The notes under the pieces: model-generated
What the model was told of the DNA's origin: nothing
The model's database searches: none
The model's input: the letters and a program-made list of their open reading frames with translations, nothing else
Source of the DNA: Chara braunii
Lineage: Eukaryota > Streptophyta > Charophyceae > Charales > Characeae
DNA length: 30,139 nt
NCBI GenBank assembly: GCA_003427395.1
Contig: BFEA01000046.1
Span: 1,780,833-1,810,971, forward strand
Reading direction: 5' to 3'
In this document: piece by piece, positions 10,390-20,364 of the stretch
How the letters are laid out: every line of letters begins with the position of its first letter
How positions within the stretch are numbered: position 1 is the stretch's first letter
Made by a program: the position numbers and the translations under genes

Positions 10390-10886
10390 AGTGACATGTG
10401 CACAACTGAGTGACAGTTCCACTCCTCATCACTTAGACCTCCACCCACTGACTCATTGACTAACTGACTTTCTAAGGATCACATAATCCTTTTGGGACCC
10501 TGTCTTTATGGTCTCTAGTCTGTATCTACTTTTAAGCTATAGGACTTTAATGCTGATCAGGAGGCATTGAAGGAAATCCCTCATTACTCATGAATTTTTT
10601 AACGTCGTAAACTGGACGACGCAATCAGCAAGTCCTCTCAAGACTTAAACAACTGGTTGTGCAACCCACAACTCGGATTTTCGTCCTACCATGCCACACT
10701 GAGCAGCCCGTCGGTCTGTACCAGTCCTTGGGAGGGTTTGTCCCTCGAGTCAGTCAGTCGTTAGACATGGACTTAAGCCCTACTCAGTTCGTGTGGGTTT
10801 GGTAAACATAGCTCTATGACCTCATACACAGAGTTCCTATCACCTGGACAGAAGAGACTCGATGCAGAAAGAAGAGACAGACAGAT
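10390..10886 (-). other. 5' leader / remainder of the 5' LTR, unmatched to the 3' LTR
   Basis: Between the gag start and the shared terminal repeat there are about 500 bp with no detectable similarity to the body of the LTR at 3533-4316. I could not find a primer-binding site complementary to initiator tRNA. Either this LTR suffered a deletion or replacement, or the two ends come from different elements. Confidence 0.4.
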
Positions 10887-11013
10887 AACAACTGACTCTT
10901 AAAACGCAGGTCACGAGTTCAAACACACTGGGGTATTATACACGGGTGAGGCGAGGTCTAGGGATGGAGCCTTGGGATCTGCATCTGCTACTGTAAAGGT
11001 GAAAATCGTTTCA
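10887..11013 (-). repeat. 5' LTR terminal segment
   Basis: On the minus strand it starts TGAAACGATTTTCACC and matches 4317-4441 along its length. It marks the outer (5') end of the retrotransposon. The distance from here to the gag ATG, about 620 bp, is too short to hold a 909-bp LTR plus leader, so this LTR is incomplete or different. Confidence 0.8.
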
Positions 11014-11363
11014 GGAGTTGAGAATTCTTATAAAATCTGTTTGTAAGGGTTGGGGTTAGAAGGTTCGGGTAGGGGGTATTACGAGGCCCAAAAACACTGG
11101 AAATGCAAACCTTGTTTTACTCGAGAAAGACAAAATTGTAAGAGTTATCAAATCTAGAGAGAGAAAGTTAGGTTGCCTTGGTCGATACTGGTAATAAAGT
11201 ATTAGAAGATAGGGAAAACGATATGATCATATCTCCGGCGCAAGTGTGCGGTGTGCTATGTGGTGCGGTGCGGTGGTCACTAGTGCGCGGAAAGAAAAAG
11301 AAAAAAAAGAAAAAAAAAAAAAAACAAAAGGTAGTGGCATGGGAGAACATGCGCGCGCGCGCA

Positions 11364-11397
<34 letters not shown>

Positions 11398-11680
11398 CAA
11401 ACAAATAGGTCCTTTATATTCATAAGAAAACCCCTGCGGGTTATCGAAGAGGCCCCTGTAGATAATTAGCAAGGGCTTCCTCACCATGAACGAGTTAAAT
11501 GCTCATAGTCATGCTAGGGTCATGGCACGCCAAGTATATATGTTGTTGATTCACATTAAGGTCCGTGTTTCAGAAGTTATGGAACCATTGAGCATGCGAG
11601 TTTCTGAGGAGTAGCAGGCCAACTCACCACATGCTTTTCAGGGCGTCCTTCCACTCCTCACCAAATGTGTGAAACTTAAA
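11014..11680. other. non-coding; purine and GC/GA microsatellites
   Basis: An A-rich run lies at 11291-11330, GC repeats at 11351-11362 and GA repeats at 11363-11397. The translated frames across these are artefacts of the repeats. I see no gene. Confidence 0.75.
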
Positions 11681-11930
11681 TGAATCTTCTGCTAGAACAT
11701 GGAACGCCGCTATATGTTTTGCCTTTTGTGCAAGTGGTGACGAGTGGAGGAAGGTCATTAGAGCCATTGCTCGTAGGAAAATAAAACAAAAGAAAGAGGA
11801 ATGAATATTCTGCTAGAACGTGGAACTACATACGCTACCATATGTTTTGTCTTTTTTGCAAGTAGGGACGAGTGGAGCAAGGCCCTTAGGGCCACTGCTG
11901 GTAGGAAAACGACAAGAAAGAAAGAGAGAG
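11681..11930. repeat. ~121-bp tandem duplication
   Basis: Two diverged units begin at about 11683 and 11804. They share TTCTGCTAGAAC, ATATGTTTTG and GACGAGTGGAG, each followed by a GTAGGAAAA and A/G-rich tail. A 127-codon minus-strand frame overlaps it but shows no domain and is probably chance. Confidence 0.8.
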
Positions 11931-12259
11931 CTACGAGAACCCATGACTGTCGGAAAATAGACCCGGCTTCCGATCCAGAACTGCTGGTATGCTCCCCTCT
12001 CACACGAAATTTGTTGAACGTCTTTTGAGATGTTGGGACCCTTGCTGGGGTCTGTCGAGAAGAAGACTGTTCGACAAGGAATTCGTGGCCCCAAATTTGT
12101 TTTTCGGTGCCCTTTGATTTTTTAGAAGGGAGGGGCACCATTGGCCTCTCAATTTATTTTTTTAAGTGTATTTATTGGGGTGCGCCACGTCATGTGTGCG
12201 TGCATGCTTGCGCTTGCACTGTGCGGCGCATGCACGGAGCTCGCGCGCACGTGATGCGC

Positions 12260-14146
12260 CGCAGGTATAGGTATGATTGATTGAAAGGGAGGAACTTAGG
12301 TGAATGGAGAATTGAATAAAACAAATCAAAAGAAAAATAAACATTGAAAAAGAGACCAACTGAGATAATGTGCATCAATGCAAAGCAAACCGAGGTGGTA
12401 TTGAATTACATGATAAACATCAAAAGTAAAATAAATAAAAAGAGCATAACAAAGAAGGGAACGTCCTAGAAATTTTGGCTTTGAAATAAAAGTAATTTCT
12501 TATGTCAATGTTTTTGAAAATATGAATCATAAAGAGGGAAAATAGATTAACTGAGGCAATGCGCATTAATGCAAAGCAAGCAGTGTTCTAGTAGAAGGAG
12601 ACAGTGTTGAAGTACAGGATAAACATCGGAAGTATAAAATTAAAAAAAACGTAAGAAAGAAAGTAAAACATCCTTAATGGATATTGGTATAAAAGCTACG
12701 TAGCAAAACCGGATACCCGGCACACGTATTTTATTCAGAATTTTGAATCCGGATGAAATTTCTGGATTGATTTCGGATATGGGAAATTCGGATTTGTGAA
12801 AAGTAAGGGGGTTTCCCTTAAAAACATTAAGAAAAAAAAAATGTTAAAGATATAAACAATATATTGAATATATATATTTTTTGGCTTGATATCATTTTTA
12901 ATATCCTGTCAAAAATAAACACGAAACTAAAATAAATTAATTGAACAATATTGATATAAAATAAATTGAGGAACTCCCTTCTAAACGCCTTCATTTCTTA
13001 TCTACACCCCCTCTTAACCTTTTGCTGACCAATCAGGTTTTTTTATGAACGAAGAGCATAATTTTGTTGTATTTAATATTTGCAATATCATTTTATTTTA
13101 TTTTTTTTATTATTATTATTTTGTTTTTACTTTTGATTTTTTTTTTGTGTTTTTTTTTTAATTATTTGAATTTGGGGATAATCCCACCTCCAAATAATCT
13201 GGCCAGATAATCGGACCAGATTATCCGGCCAGATTATCTGTGCTGATTAGTATAAAAGATAGTGGAAATGATATGATTGATTGAGAGTGAGGAATTTCGA
13301 TGAAAGGGCAATTGAAAAAACAAAATTCGATAGAATGATAAAGAGGGAAAAATAGACCAACTGAGGCAATGTGCATCAGTGCAAAGCAAGCAGTGTTCTA
13401 GTACAAGGAGAGGGTGTTGAATTACATGATAAATATCAAAAGTGAGAAAGGAAAAGTGAACGTTCTTGGTGGATAATGGTCTAAATTAAAATGAGAATGT
13501 TACAACTGACTGCGTGAAAGGATCTTAGATTAAATGACAATTAAGGAAAACAAATCAAACAATGATAAAGAGCGAGAAATAGACATACTGAGGTGTTGTG
13601 CATAGACCATGTTCTAGTATAAGGACACGGTGTTGATTACATGGAAAACATTAAAAGGCGACCCCATCAAAAAAAAAACATAATAAAGAAAGTGAAAGCG
13701 GTAGATGTGGATGTAAATGATGGTAAAAATTAAATGATTGATTGAGAAAGAGCAACTGAAATGAAAGGACAATTCAAAAGAAAAATTCAAAAGAATTATA
13801 AGAAGTAAAATATAAGATCAATTGAGGAAATGTTCATGAATGCAAAGAAAGCAATGTTGAATCATTTTTGAATTACATCATAAATATCAAAAACGAACAA
13901 TACCTCAGTAGATCTATTGTTCACTCTTTTTAATTATTTTGATAGTTTTTTTTCAATTGTCCTTTCATATGCTTTCCTGTTTCTTATTCAATCATATAAA
14001 TTTCACCATTTTTCATATCTGTATCCACTGCGTTTTCCGCTTTTGATATTTTATCATGTAATCAACACCTTTTTTTAGTACCAGAACATTATTTGCTTTG
14101 CATTGATGCACATTGCCTCGATATATATTTTTACTTTTTATCAATA
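12260..14146. repeat. degenerate ~230-bp repeat array with one inverted copy
   Basis: Direct units carry a TGATTGATTGA box, then an AACTGAGGCAATGTGCAT box, a GCAAAGCAAGCAGTGTTCTAGTA box and a GAATTACATGATAAA box. The AACTGAGG position occurs at about 12357, 12549, 13359, 13586 and 13820. From about 13920 to 14140 the same boxes appear in reverse order and complement (CAATTGTCCTTTCAT, CATGTAATCAACACC, TTTGCTTTGCATTGATGCAC). The array is split by element C (12696-13250) and its inverted arm is cut by element B at 14154. No protein is encoded. Confidence 0.8.
12696..13250. mobile_element. MITE-like element C (~555 bp)
   Basis: The flanks TATAAAAG at 12688-12695 and 13251-13258 are identical 8-bp repeats. 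The left end reads CTACGTAGCA and the right end, inverted, CTAATCAGCA. Both arms are rich in CCGGATA/GGATAATC words. The middle contains ATGAACGAAGAGCATA and TTGTATTTAATATT, a weaker match to the core of element B. The terminal repeats are short, so the family assignment is less sure than for A and B. Confidence 0.6.
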
Positions 14147-14153
14147 TTTTGAT

Positions 14154-14498
14154 CTGTGTAGCACACCGAACGTGTTCGGAGCTTTTCCGAGCGTCCAAAC
14201 ATGTTCGGGTGTTCGGCCGAACGCCCCTTGAATGTGTTCGGCCAAACATATTAAAAAAAAAAAAAAAAACTTTTGTTTTTGATTTTTGATTTTTCACTCG
14301 AGTTTGGTTACGAAGTTGAGCATACGCCCAAGGCAAAAGTTGTTTGTTTTATTTAATATTTTTTTATATTCGCGTTCGGGGGGGGTTTACCGAACACGAA
14401 CGTTCGGGTTCCGTCACCGAACGCGAACATTGGGGTTCAGTCGGTTAAACGCGAACGTTTGGGTTCAGTCACTGAACGAGAACACGATGCTACACAAC
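14154..14498. mobile_element. MITE-like element B (~345 bp)
   Basis: The ends are CTGTGTAGCAC on the left and TTGTGTAGCAT on the right (inverted). Flanks TTTTGAT at 14147-14153 and 14499-14505 are a 7-bp target duplication (7 of 8 if one more base is counted). Both arms are dense in GAACG/CGTTCGG words. The core has a run of A, then TCACTCGAGTTTGGTTACG and CCCAAGGCAAAAGTTG. Its length is nearly that of element A (343 bp). It landed in the inverted arm of the 12.3-14.1 kb array. Confidence 0.85.
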
Positions 14499-14505
14499 TT
14501 TTGAT

Positions 14506-15087
14506 TTGTTTTTTTCTGTTGTCTTTTCTTTCAGTCATTCACGTCATTTTCACTTAAAACAAAAAAATGGCTTTGAAATTGAAGTAATGTAGGAATCTTT
14601 TTTTTTTTTTTTTTTTTTTTTGAGAAAATTTTGGTTGAGGTCAACACTTAAGGTGGAAAGAGCACCCTGCTACAATTAGAGTCTATGTGGAGGCTCAATA
14701 TATTGGTAAGGAGCCACACCTAATGGAAAATGGGTCCAACATCCCAAATAGAACATTCAATACCAATAATGATACAACGATTTTCTATTGCTTCAAAGAT
14801 TAGGTATAAACCCCTTACTGCTTGGGGTAAGTATGTGTAGATCTCATGTTTGTACCATTATTGTGCTTTACCATTTCTCCTTGGGACATGGTATAGGGAC
14901 AAGTATGGACTTCAAGTTGACCTGACGTAGGGATGCATTCACAGTTGTATTTAAAACTTGATTGTGACATTTGTACTAGCAAAAGTAATCGTAAATCTTA
15001 GTAACTGATGAACACGAGGGTTGTGCGATCAAGGCACCCAAAGCAAAGAAAGCTTAAAGGATTACAACTGTCAATTTTACATATTTG
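14506..15087. other. no gene seen; 24-T run
   Basis: A T24 run at 14598-14621 is followed by about 460 bp starting TGAGAAAATTTTGG that I cannot assign. A T run at the left end could be the tail of a reverse-oriented poly(A) retrotransposon, but no second boundary or target duplication is visible. Confidence 0.45.
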
Positions 15088-15329
15088 CTATGTAGCATCG
15101 TGTTCTGGTTCGGTGACCGAACCCCAATGTTCGAGATCGAACGCGAACGAGCGTCAAAACCTTCCGTACGGGAACATAAAAATATTAAGAAGAAAAAAAT
15201 AACTCAGAAAAATTTGAGAAAAAAAAATGTTAATAATAATACAACCTGCGTAGCATCCCGTTCGTGTTCGCTTGCGAACGCGAACACGTTCGCCCGAATA
15301 CGAACGGGCTTCGAAAATTAGCGAACGCG

Positions 15330-15413
15330 TTTGTCACAGCCCCTCGTTTGTTGTTCTCTTCTCTCTCTCTGCCTACGATTTACCAAGCAGTTCTATTTGT
15401 GACGATATATATA
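15330..15413 (+). repeat. dispersed repeat, copy 2 (partner at 431-514)
   Basis: It begins TTTGTCACAGCCCCTCG and runs to a TATATA stretch, as in the copy at 431. It abuts the inner element's left arm exactly where that arm's GAACGCG words stop, so it marks the start of the block inserted there. Confidence 0.8.
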
Positions 15414-15559
15414 TATATGACATATGACAATATATATATATAGGGCAGGGGGGGCATGGGTGGTGTCCCCGAACCCCTACTCCTCTCCACGGTGTCTGCG
15501 AAGGGGGGACTCTCATTACACCTCCCCGCCCCCCGGCCCCCTTCCCGTACCAGTCGCAC

Positions 15560-15760
15560 ACATGTGACAGACTTCCCGTCACAGTCAGTCTTTTGGGCAG
15601 CACGCACAGACTGTGACAGACAGTCTGTTGGTTAGTTGCAACACAGAAACTGGTGGGGGCCAGCCTCTGTTACAGTTTGTGTTTGCTGCCCACCAGATCG
15701 TGACAGACGGTCTGTCACCATTTGACACAAGCTGTGACAGAGTCTGTCACACAGGAACAC
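15560..15760. repeat. cluster of GTGACAGAC/GTCTGTCAC palindromes
   Basis: Short inverted repeats recur here: GTGACAGACGGTCTGTCAC, GTGACAGAGTCTGTCAC and an imperfect ACTGTGACAGACAGTCTG. Single arms (GTCTGTCACAG, TCTGTCAC) continue sparsely inside the CA repeat up to about 16190. They look like a satellite unit dissolving into the microsatellite. No protein is implied. Confidence 0.75.
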
Positions 15761-15784
15761 ACACACCTAGGCTTGCTGCAGTAA

Positions 15785-16203
15785 CACACACACACATATA
15801 TAAACTTGTTGCACTCACACACACACACGCACAAACACACATACATACAGTCGTTGCACTCACACAGTCACACACTCACAGTCTGGTGGGCAGCATGTCA
15901 CACACGCACTCACACACACACACACACACACTCACACTCTCGCACACTCACACACCATGTCACTCACTCGGACACTCACACACTCACACACTCACACTCA
16001 CACACTCACACACTCACACAGTCACACTATCGCACTCACAGTCTGTCACAGTCTCACACTCACACACTCACAGTCACACACTCACACTCACAGTCTGTCA
16101 CAATCTGTCACACAATCTGTCACACACTCAGACACTCACACACTCGCACACACACACTCACACTATCGCACACACAGTCTGTCACAGTCTCTCTCTCTCT
16201 CTG

Positions 16204-16272
<69 letters not shown>

Positions 16273-16273
16273 G
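15785..16273. repeat. CA/CACT compound microsatellite
   Basis: CA dinucleotide and CACTCACA-type runs alternate, ending in CT repeats and a pure CA run at about 16212-16271. All three plus frames stay open for up to about 236 codons, giving only His/Thr/Ser repeats, so none is a gene. Confidence 0.97.
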
Positions 16274-16657
16274 GGGAAGGTTGGGGGCGGGGGTTATGGC
16301 TGCGAGCTCACCTGGTGCGCTGAACGTCCAGCCGGGGGGAACGCGCGTCGGAATTCGATTTCGAATTCGAAATTGACTCCCACCAGCCCCCCGCCTACAG
16401 ACCGCGGGCCACCCCTGCCCTCCCCAAGCCCCAAACCCCCGCCCCCGACAATCGCCGGCGACCGGTACCGGCCCCTGTGAACCGTGTTTGCGGCCTCCAC
16501 AAACGTGTTCTCACGAACGTGTTCGTGACCCATTCGCGCACACGTGCGAACGTGTTCGCACGGATGGGGAACACCGCGAACACGTTCACCGTGCTACGCA
16601 AAATACAACAAACTTTTGTCTAGGAGGTATGCTGAAATTCGTAACCAAACTCGAGTG

Positions 16658-16692
<35 letters not shown>

Positions 16693-16766
16693 AACATCCG
16701 AACATGTTCGGACGTTCGAAAAAACTCCGAACATATTTGGTGTGCTATACAGCGTATGTGTTTAAA

Positions 16767-18290
16767 ACATAAGTTGTTTTGAAACTACTGAAGAATCGAT
16801 TTATGTTGATAACTTTTTGAATGAAGAAGATGATGAAGATTATAAGACACCAAGTTCCTATAAGTGGAACTTATGACCCGAGGAAAGAGACAGTTGGGAA
16901 GAATGTGGTATGTTAGAATCAATGTAACAGCTGTTGTTGTTAATGAACCGAGATAAAATTCTTTCAAAGGATGAAGAGGAAGTTGAAAAGAAAGAAGAAA
17001 TTTCATTTATTTTTTAGCAGTATGAAAAAACCTACCAAGAGATTGGAAAAGTGATGAAAATAAAAAACAATAAAGAAATAATACTTCAAGAATTTAAGAC
17101 AAAAATTCAGACGAAACAGAGGTCACTTCTTTGTAGGCGTCAATGGAGAATTACCTAAACTAAGAGTTGTGTGCTGAAAAGAGACACAGTTATAAATATT
17201 TGTTGCTCTACATGAAAGGGTTGTAGTAGGTCACAGAGCCACTGAAACAACCTACTCTAAAACAACTAAGCTTTACTTCTAGCTTGACATAAGAGAGACG
17301 ATTTACAAATTTTGTAAATCATGTGTATTATATCAGAAGAGATGTACAACAACAATAATTGAACTCTTATTTCCTACTATCCTGGTAGAGATAGGCATTC
17401 GAGTTCATCTAGATCTCATCACCATGCCTCTAGGCAAGAGAGGGATGAGATATAATCTGTTCTGATTATGTTGAAACAAAAACTGTAAAGAGGAAGATAA
17501 CTGAACATGTGCGTAATTGGATAAAGAAAATTTATCTAAGCTATCTCTTCATTATAGAGTTTGTTTCAGAAAGAGGGTTTGAATTCATAAATGAGATTGT
17601 ATGAAGGACCACTTTCTGATCGGGTGTCAGAATCAGATATTTAACTACTTATCATCCTCAACAAAATGCACCAGTCGAGAGAGGTCACAAAACTTTGAAA
17701 GATTCATTGGCTAAATTGTGTGATGATAATCTCAACAACTGGCCAAGGATACTAAGAGCTACGGTCTATGCTGATAACATCACTGTTAAGAGGACCACTG
17801 ATTATGCTCCATTCACTTTGTGGTATGGTCGGTATGCTACTTTACCTATTGACAGCATAATTAAGATATGGTCAAGTTAGAAAAGTGACAAGGAATATTC
17901 TCTCTTAGAATTTTTTCATATCAGAATCAGACAGAGGTTGATCAGGTAATGGTTGATGCCGCAGAGAGAATGACAACCATCAAATTATATAATCAAGACA
18001 GATGGAAAATAAGAAATACATAAGAAAAGAAAAACAAAAGATTGGTGACCTTGTCCTTTTCTTTGAAAATTCTCTTGAGACTCAGTCGACTGCGCGCTCT
18101 GAGCCAGATGACTCGTCCCTTACAGAATCACACGTGAAGGAGTGGGTAACGCATATGAGATATTTGAGATGGATGACTCAAGAGTTCATGATGTGGTATG
18201 GTCGGGACTCCATAAGTTCATCTTCAGAGACCCTGATCTAATTCCTACGATGATCACAAAGAGAGAAAATAAAACTTAATCATCAAGCAA
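16767..18290 (+). pseudogene. second Ty3/gypsy pol remnant: integrase region
   Basis: A plus-strand, multiply broken pol piece. It starts with NEEDDEDYKTPSSYKW, probably the linker after RNase H. The zinc-binding domain follows: HERVVVGHRATETTYSK (His codon near 17211, second His at 17232) and FCKSCVLYQKR (Cys codons at 17323 and 17332). The core has VHLDLITMPLGKRG (first Asp, 17411). SERGFEF occurs where the family has DRG, so the second Asp is Glu. YHPQQNAPVERGHKTL supplies the catalytic Glu at 17677. The longest intact part is a 61-codon frame at 17695-17880. The C-terminal domain shows KIGDLVLFFENSL near 18040, and after a frame change VVWSGLHKFIFRDPDL near 18220. Gag, protease and RT are absent. 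It differs from the minus-strand element and begins just right of the nested elements. Confidence 0.85.
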
Positions 18291-18812
18291 AAGAGCAGTT
18301 TCTGAAAATTGAGGAGTACCGTGAGACAGTAAGGCACTGCAAGGCAGACGTTTCAGCGAACTCTGACGATTTTTCCATTGTTAATTAAGTATGTCAATTT
18401 GATGTATTTTAGTCTTGACACGAGAGACTAAGAGAGAACCTTTAAACAATTTATATTATTTTCTGCATCTGAATTCATTTTCATATTTTTGCAAGCAACA
18501 AGAACTAAAGAGATTAAAGTATCCTCGATGCAGAGTCACTGTTGATCCACGAGTAACAGATCCCTAAGAGTGAGGAATAACTGTGAGGTGTAGTTGCGGT
18601 AGGAGAGGATAAGATATCACTTTCCAAAGTATTGACGCAGTGTCAGGATCAGAAAAACTCGTGATTGTGGCACTTCAAGGAGTGATGACTATTATTTCGA
18701 TAACGAAGAGAATTTTACGGGCATAAAAAAAATCATTTTGCTTGACCAAAAAGTTGTCAGTAAAAGGACTTCACGTTTTTTTTTTTAAGTTGTCGATCTT
18801 CGGTCTCAGATA
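18291..18812. other. non-coding, AT-rich
   Basis: This follows the integrase remnant and may be its 3' untranslated or LTR sequence, but I find no matching LTR upstream. I see no gene or RNA. Confidence 0.4.
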
Positions 18813-19130
18813 AGAGAAGAAACCTCTCTGGAACCAGTATCTCGATACTTCCTTAAGGCTGACTGGAGGGTTCTTAAGGTGTTCTAAGATGAGGGAAAGG
18901 ACCTCTCTGGGACGAGTCTTTCTATGTTTCTTTGAGGCTGACGACATGTCTCTTGGAAAATTCTAAGGTGAGGGAAGAGACCTCTCTGGAATCACCACTG
19001 CATTCTCTTGAGGTTGAAGGAAAGTCTCTTGGGAGTACATTGCTGACTATTATTTGATGTTGTTTCGTGCCTTTTAAGGCTGAAGAGACGTCTCTTGAGA
19101 AATGTTTGTTCTGGTACGTGGAGCTTTGAC
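18813..19130. repeat. ~79-bp tandem repeat, four degenerate units
   Basis: Units share GAGGGAA(G/A)GACCTCTCTGG and an AAGGCTGA...GTCTCTTGG(G/A)A tail. The CCTCTCTGG box falls at 18823, 18902 and 18981, a 79-bp step, and a fourth weaker unit follows. It has no coding frame. Confidence 0.8.
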
Positions 19131-20364
19131 AATCTGCTTGTGGGTTTTCACATGTTTGTTTAATTCTCCGTACCTGAATTTTTCTTATCTAACCTAAGAT
19201 GTCTTCGATTGTCGGGGTTAAACATTGCCTTACCGCAGTAGGTTGCAATCTAGTAGGGTCAGCGGACCCCCGACTCGAGTATCGAATTTTGTAGTTGATT
19301 GAGACTAAGACTCCGAGACTTTGGTCTATGAGGTCAAAACGGGTCGGCTGGAATCCTACCACAGTTAGAGGTTGCAATCCAGTGGGTTCGCCGGAGTTTG
19401 AATCGTAGTTAGAATTGGTCCTACGTTAAAAATTTGGGCGGGGCAGCTTGCGCATCGGTCCCACGGGGGACCCTCCCCGCTGCGTCACGCAGGATTCATG
19501 CAGGAGTTTTTGTCGTGATGCAGTGAAGCTTCGTCGCCGATCCAGCCGAGTGCGCCTAGAGCCACGTGAGATATAACTTACCTCCAACCAAGGGGCTGTC
19601 ACCACCCTTGAACTGACATATTCCCGCCGAGCTACCGAACCACGTGGGAAAGCTAATCAGTTGCAATCATAGAGGTGGCCCAGTCGAGGGTGTTTCTCCT
19701 ACGCTGTGGCATAGGAGGTACTTGTTGTCGATCGGGCGATAGGTTTTGTTGCTACGTCAATCGATCACTGTATCTCGCCCTGTGTCTATGATCCACGAGA
19801 GGGTTGCTCTGGGCTCTTGTAACCTGTAGAGATGCCCTGTCTCTCTCGACAACAAACAAGGTAGTTTTATAAGCATGGACGAGCAAATCATGAAACTCGC
19901 GGACAGGTCGCGGGAAGGAACAAAATAAACCTTTTACTCAATCCAAAACAATAGGGTCTGACGCGCTGCATTCGGTCCCATAAACAGGTTCAATGTCCAT
20001 GTCCAGAAAATCGGTTCGAGCCCCAAAGGACCGCACACACAACCTACGAGGTATTCTCTTTCCTATCAGATGCCGCCGGTATCGGGGCCGTTGATCCCAT
20101 GGCACCGTGCTGGAGCTCTCTGGGGCTGAGGTCGGCTCGCGGGCCCATTGAGGCTAAAACTCGAGGTCGAGCTTTACCATGGCCCCACACCCGATCACTG
20201 TCCTCCTTGATTGGTCAAAACTCGGGTTTAGTGGAACCTGTGAAATGTATCCTCGCCAATCCCCATATCAGAAAGTTCCTTGTCGCTCCTCGACTGAAAT
20301 TCTGGTCAATCGTGGCCTCGGGTCAAGTATCTGCACCGAGTCTCGTTTAACTCTCAACTAGTAA
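19131..20364. other. no recognisable gene
   Basis: A GGTTGCAATC-AGT-GG motif recurs at 19241 and 19370, suggesting a diverged ~129-bp duplication. CCACGTG(A/G)G motifs lie at 19562 and 19631. Short frames show no domains. Confidence 0.5.

Larger units (their letters stand above)
3533..11013 (-). mobile_element. degenerate Ty3/gypsy chromovirus-type LTR retrotransposon
   Basis: Read on the minus strand the order is LTR-like end, gag, protease, reverse transcriptase, RNase H, integrase, chromodomain-like tail, LTR. That is the order of Ty3/gypsy elements, and the C-terminal chromo-like module points to the chromovirus branch. The left LTR ends (minus strand) in TGATTTCA-type termini, and a purine stretch (CGTGGGAG) lies directly upstream of its TGATACGG start, as expected for a polypurine tract. 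The 4-bp flanks GGAG at 3529-3532 and 11014-11017 could be the target duplication, but four bases is weak. All domains carry stops or frameshifts, so this copy cannot encode a full polyprotein. Length is about 7.5 kb including a nested 343-bp insertion. Confidence 0.88.
15246..16601. mobile_element. inner element nested in the outer one
   Basis: Its ends are CTGCGTAGCAT and, inverted, TTGCGTAGCAC, and it is flanked by AATACAAC at 15238-15245 and 16602-16609, a perfect 8-bp target duplication. Its arms (15246-15329 and about 16480-16601) are full of GTTCG/CGAAC words such as GCGAACACGTTCGC. Between the arms lies a 1.15-kb block containing the dispersed 84-bp repeat, short palindromes and CA microsatellites, probably a further insertion. 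Confidence 0.78.
15088..16752. mobile_element. outer MITE-like element, B family, reverse orientation
   Basis: The left end CTATGTAGCATCG matches the inverted right end of element B. The right end, inverted, reads CTGTATAGCAC and matches B's left end. The flanks 15080-15087 and 16753-16760 agree at six of eight bases, as expected of an old target duplication. The body includes ATTCGTAACCAAACTCGAG at 16637-16655 and a 32-T run at 16660-16691, equivalent to B's core and A run. It is interrupted by a second element at 15246-16601; without that its length would be about 300 bp. Confidence 0.7.

Noticed and set aside
9809-10459. 216-codon plus-strand frame rich in Ser, Leu and Phe
   Set aside because: It is the antisense of the K/E/R-rich gag coding sequence on the minus strand.
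11758-12141. 127-codon minus-strand frame with a hydrophobic stretch
   Set aside because: It crosses the 121-bp tandem duplication, has no domain, and the hydrophobic part follows base composition.
12260-14146. Possible CRISPR-like array because of repeated boxes
   Set aside because: Units are long, diverged, AT-rich and lack short identical repeats with unique spacers; the context is eukaryotic.
15613-16480. Long plus-strand frames (139-236 codons) rich in His, Thr and Ser
   Set aside because: They are translations of the CA/CACT microsatellite in all three frames.
19560-19660. tRNA-like stretch on the minus strand (GGTAGCTCGGCGGGAA)
   Set aside because: It has an A-box-like start but no proper B box, and acceptor and T stems do not pair.
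20005-20025. GGTTCGAGCCC resembling a tRNA T-loop
   Set aside because: The flanking bases do not form a T stem and there is no A box upstream.
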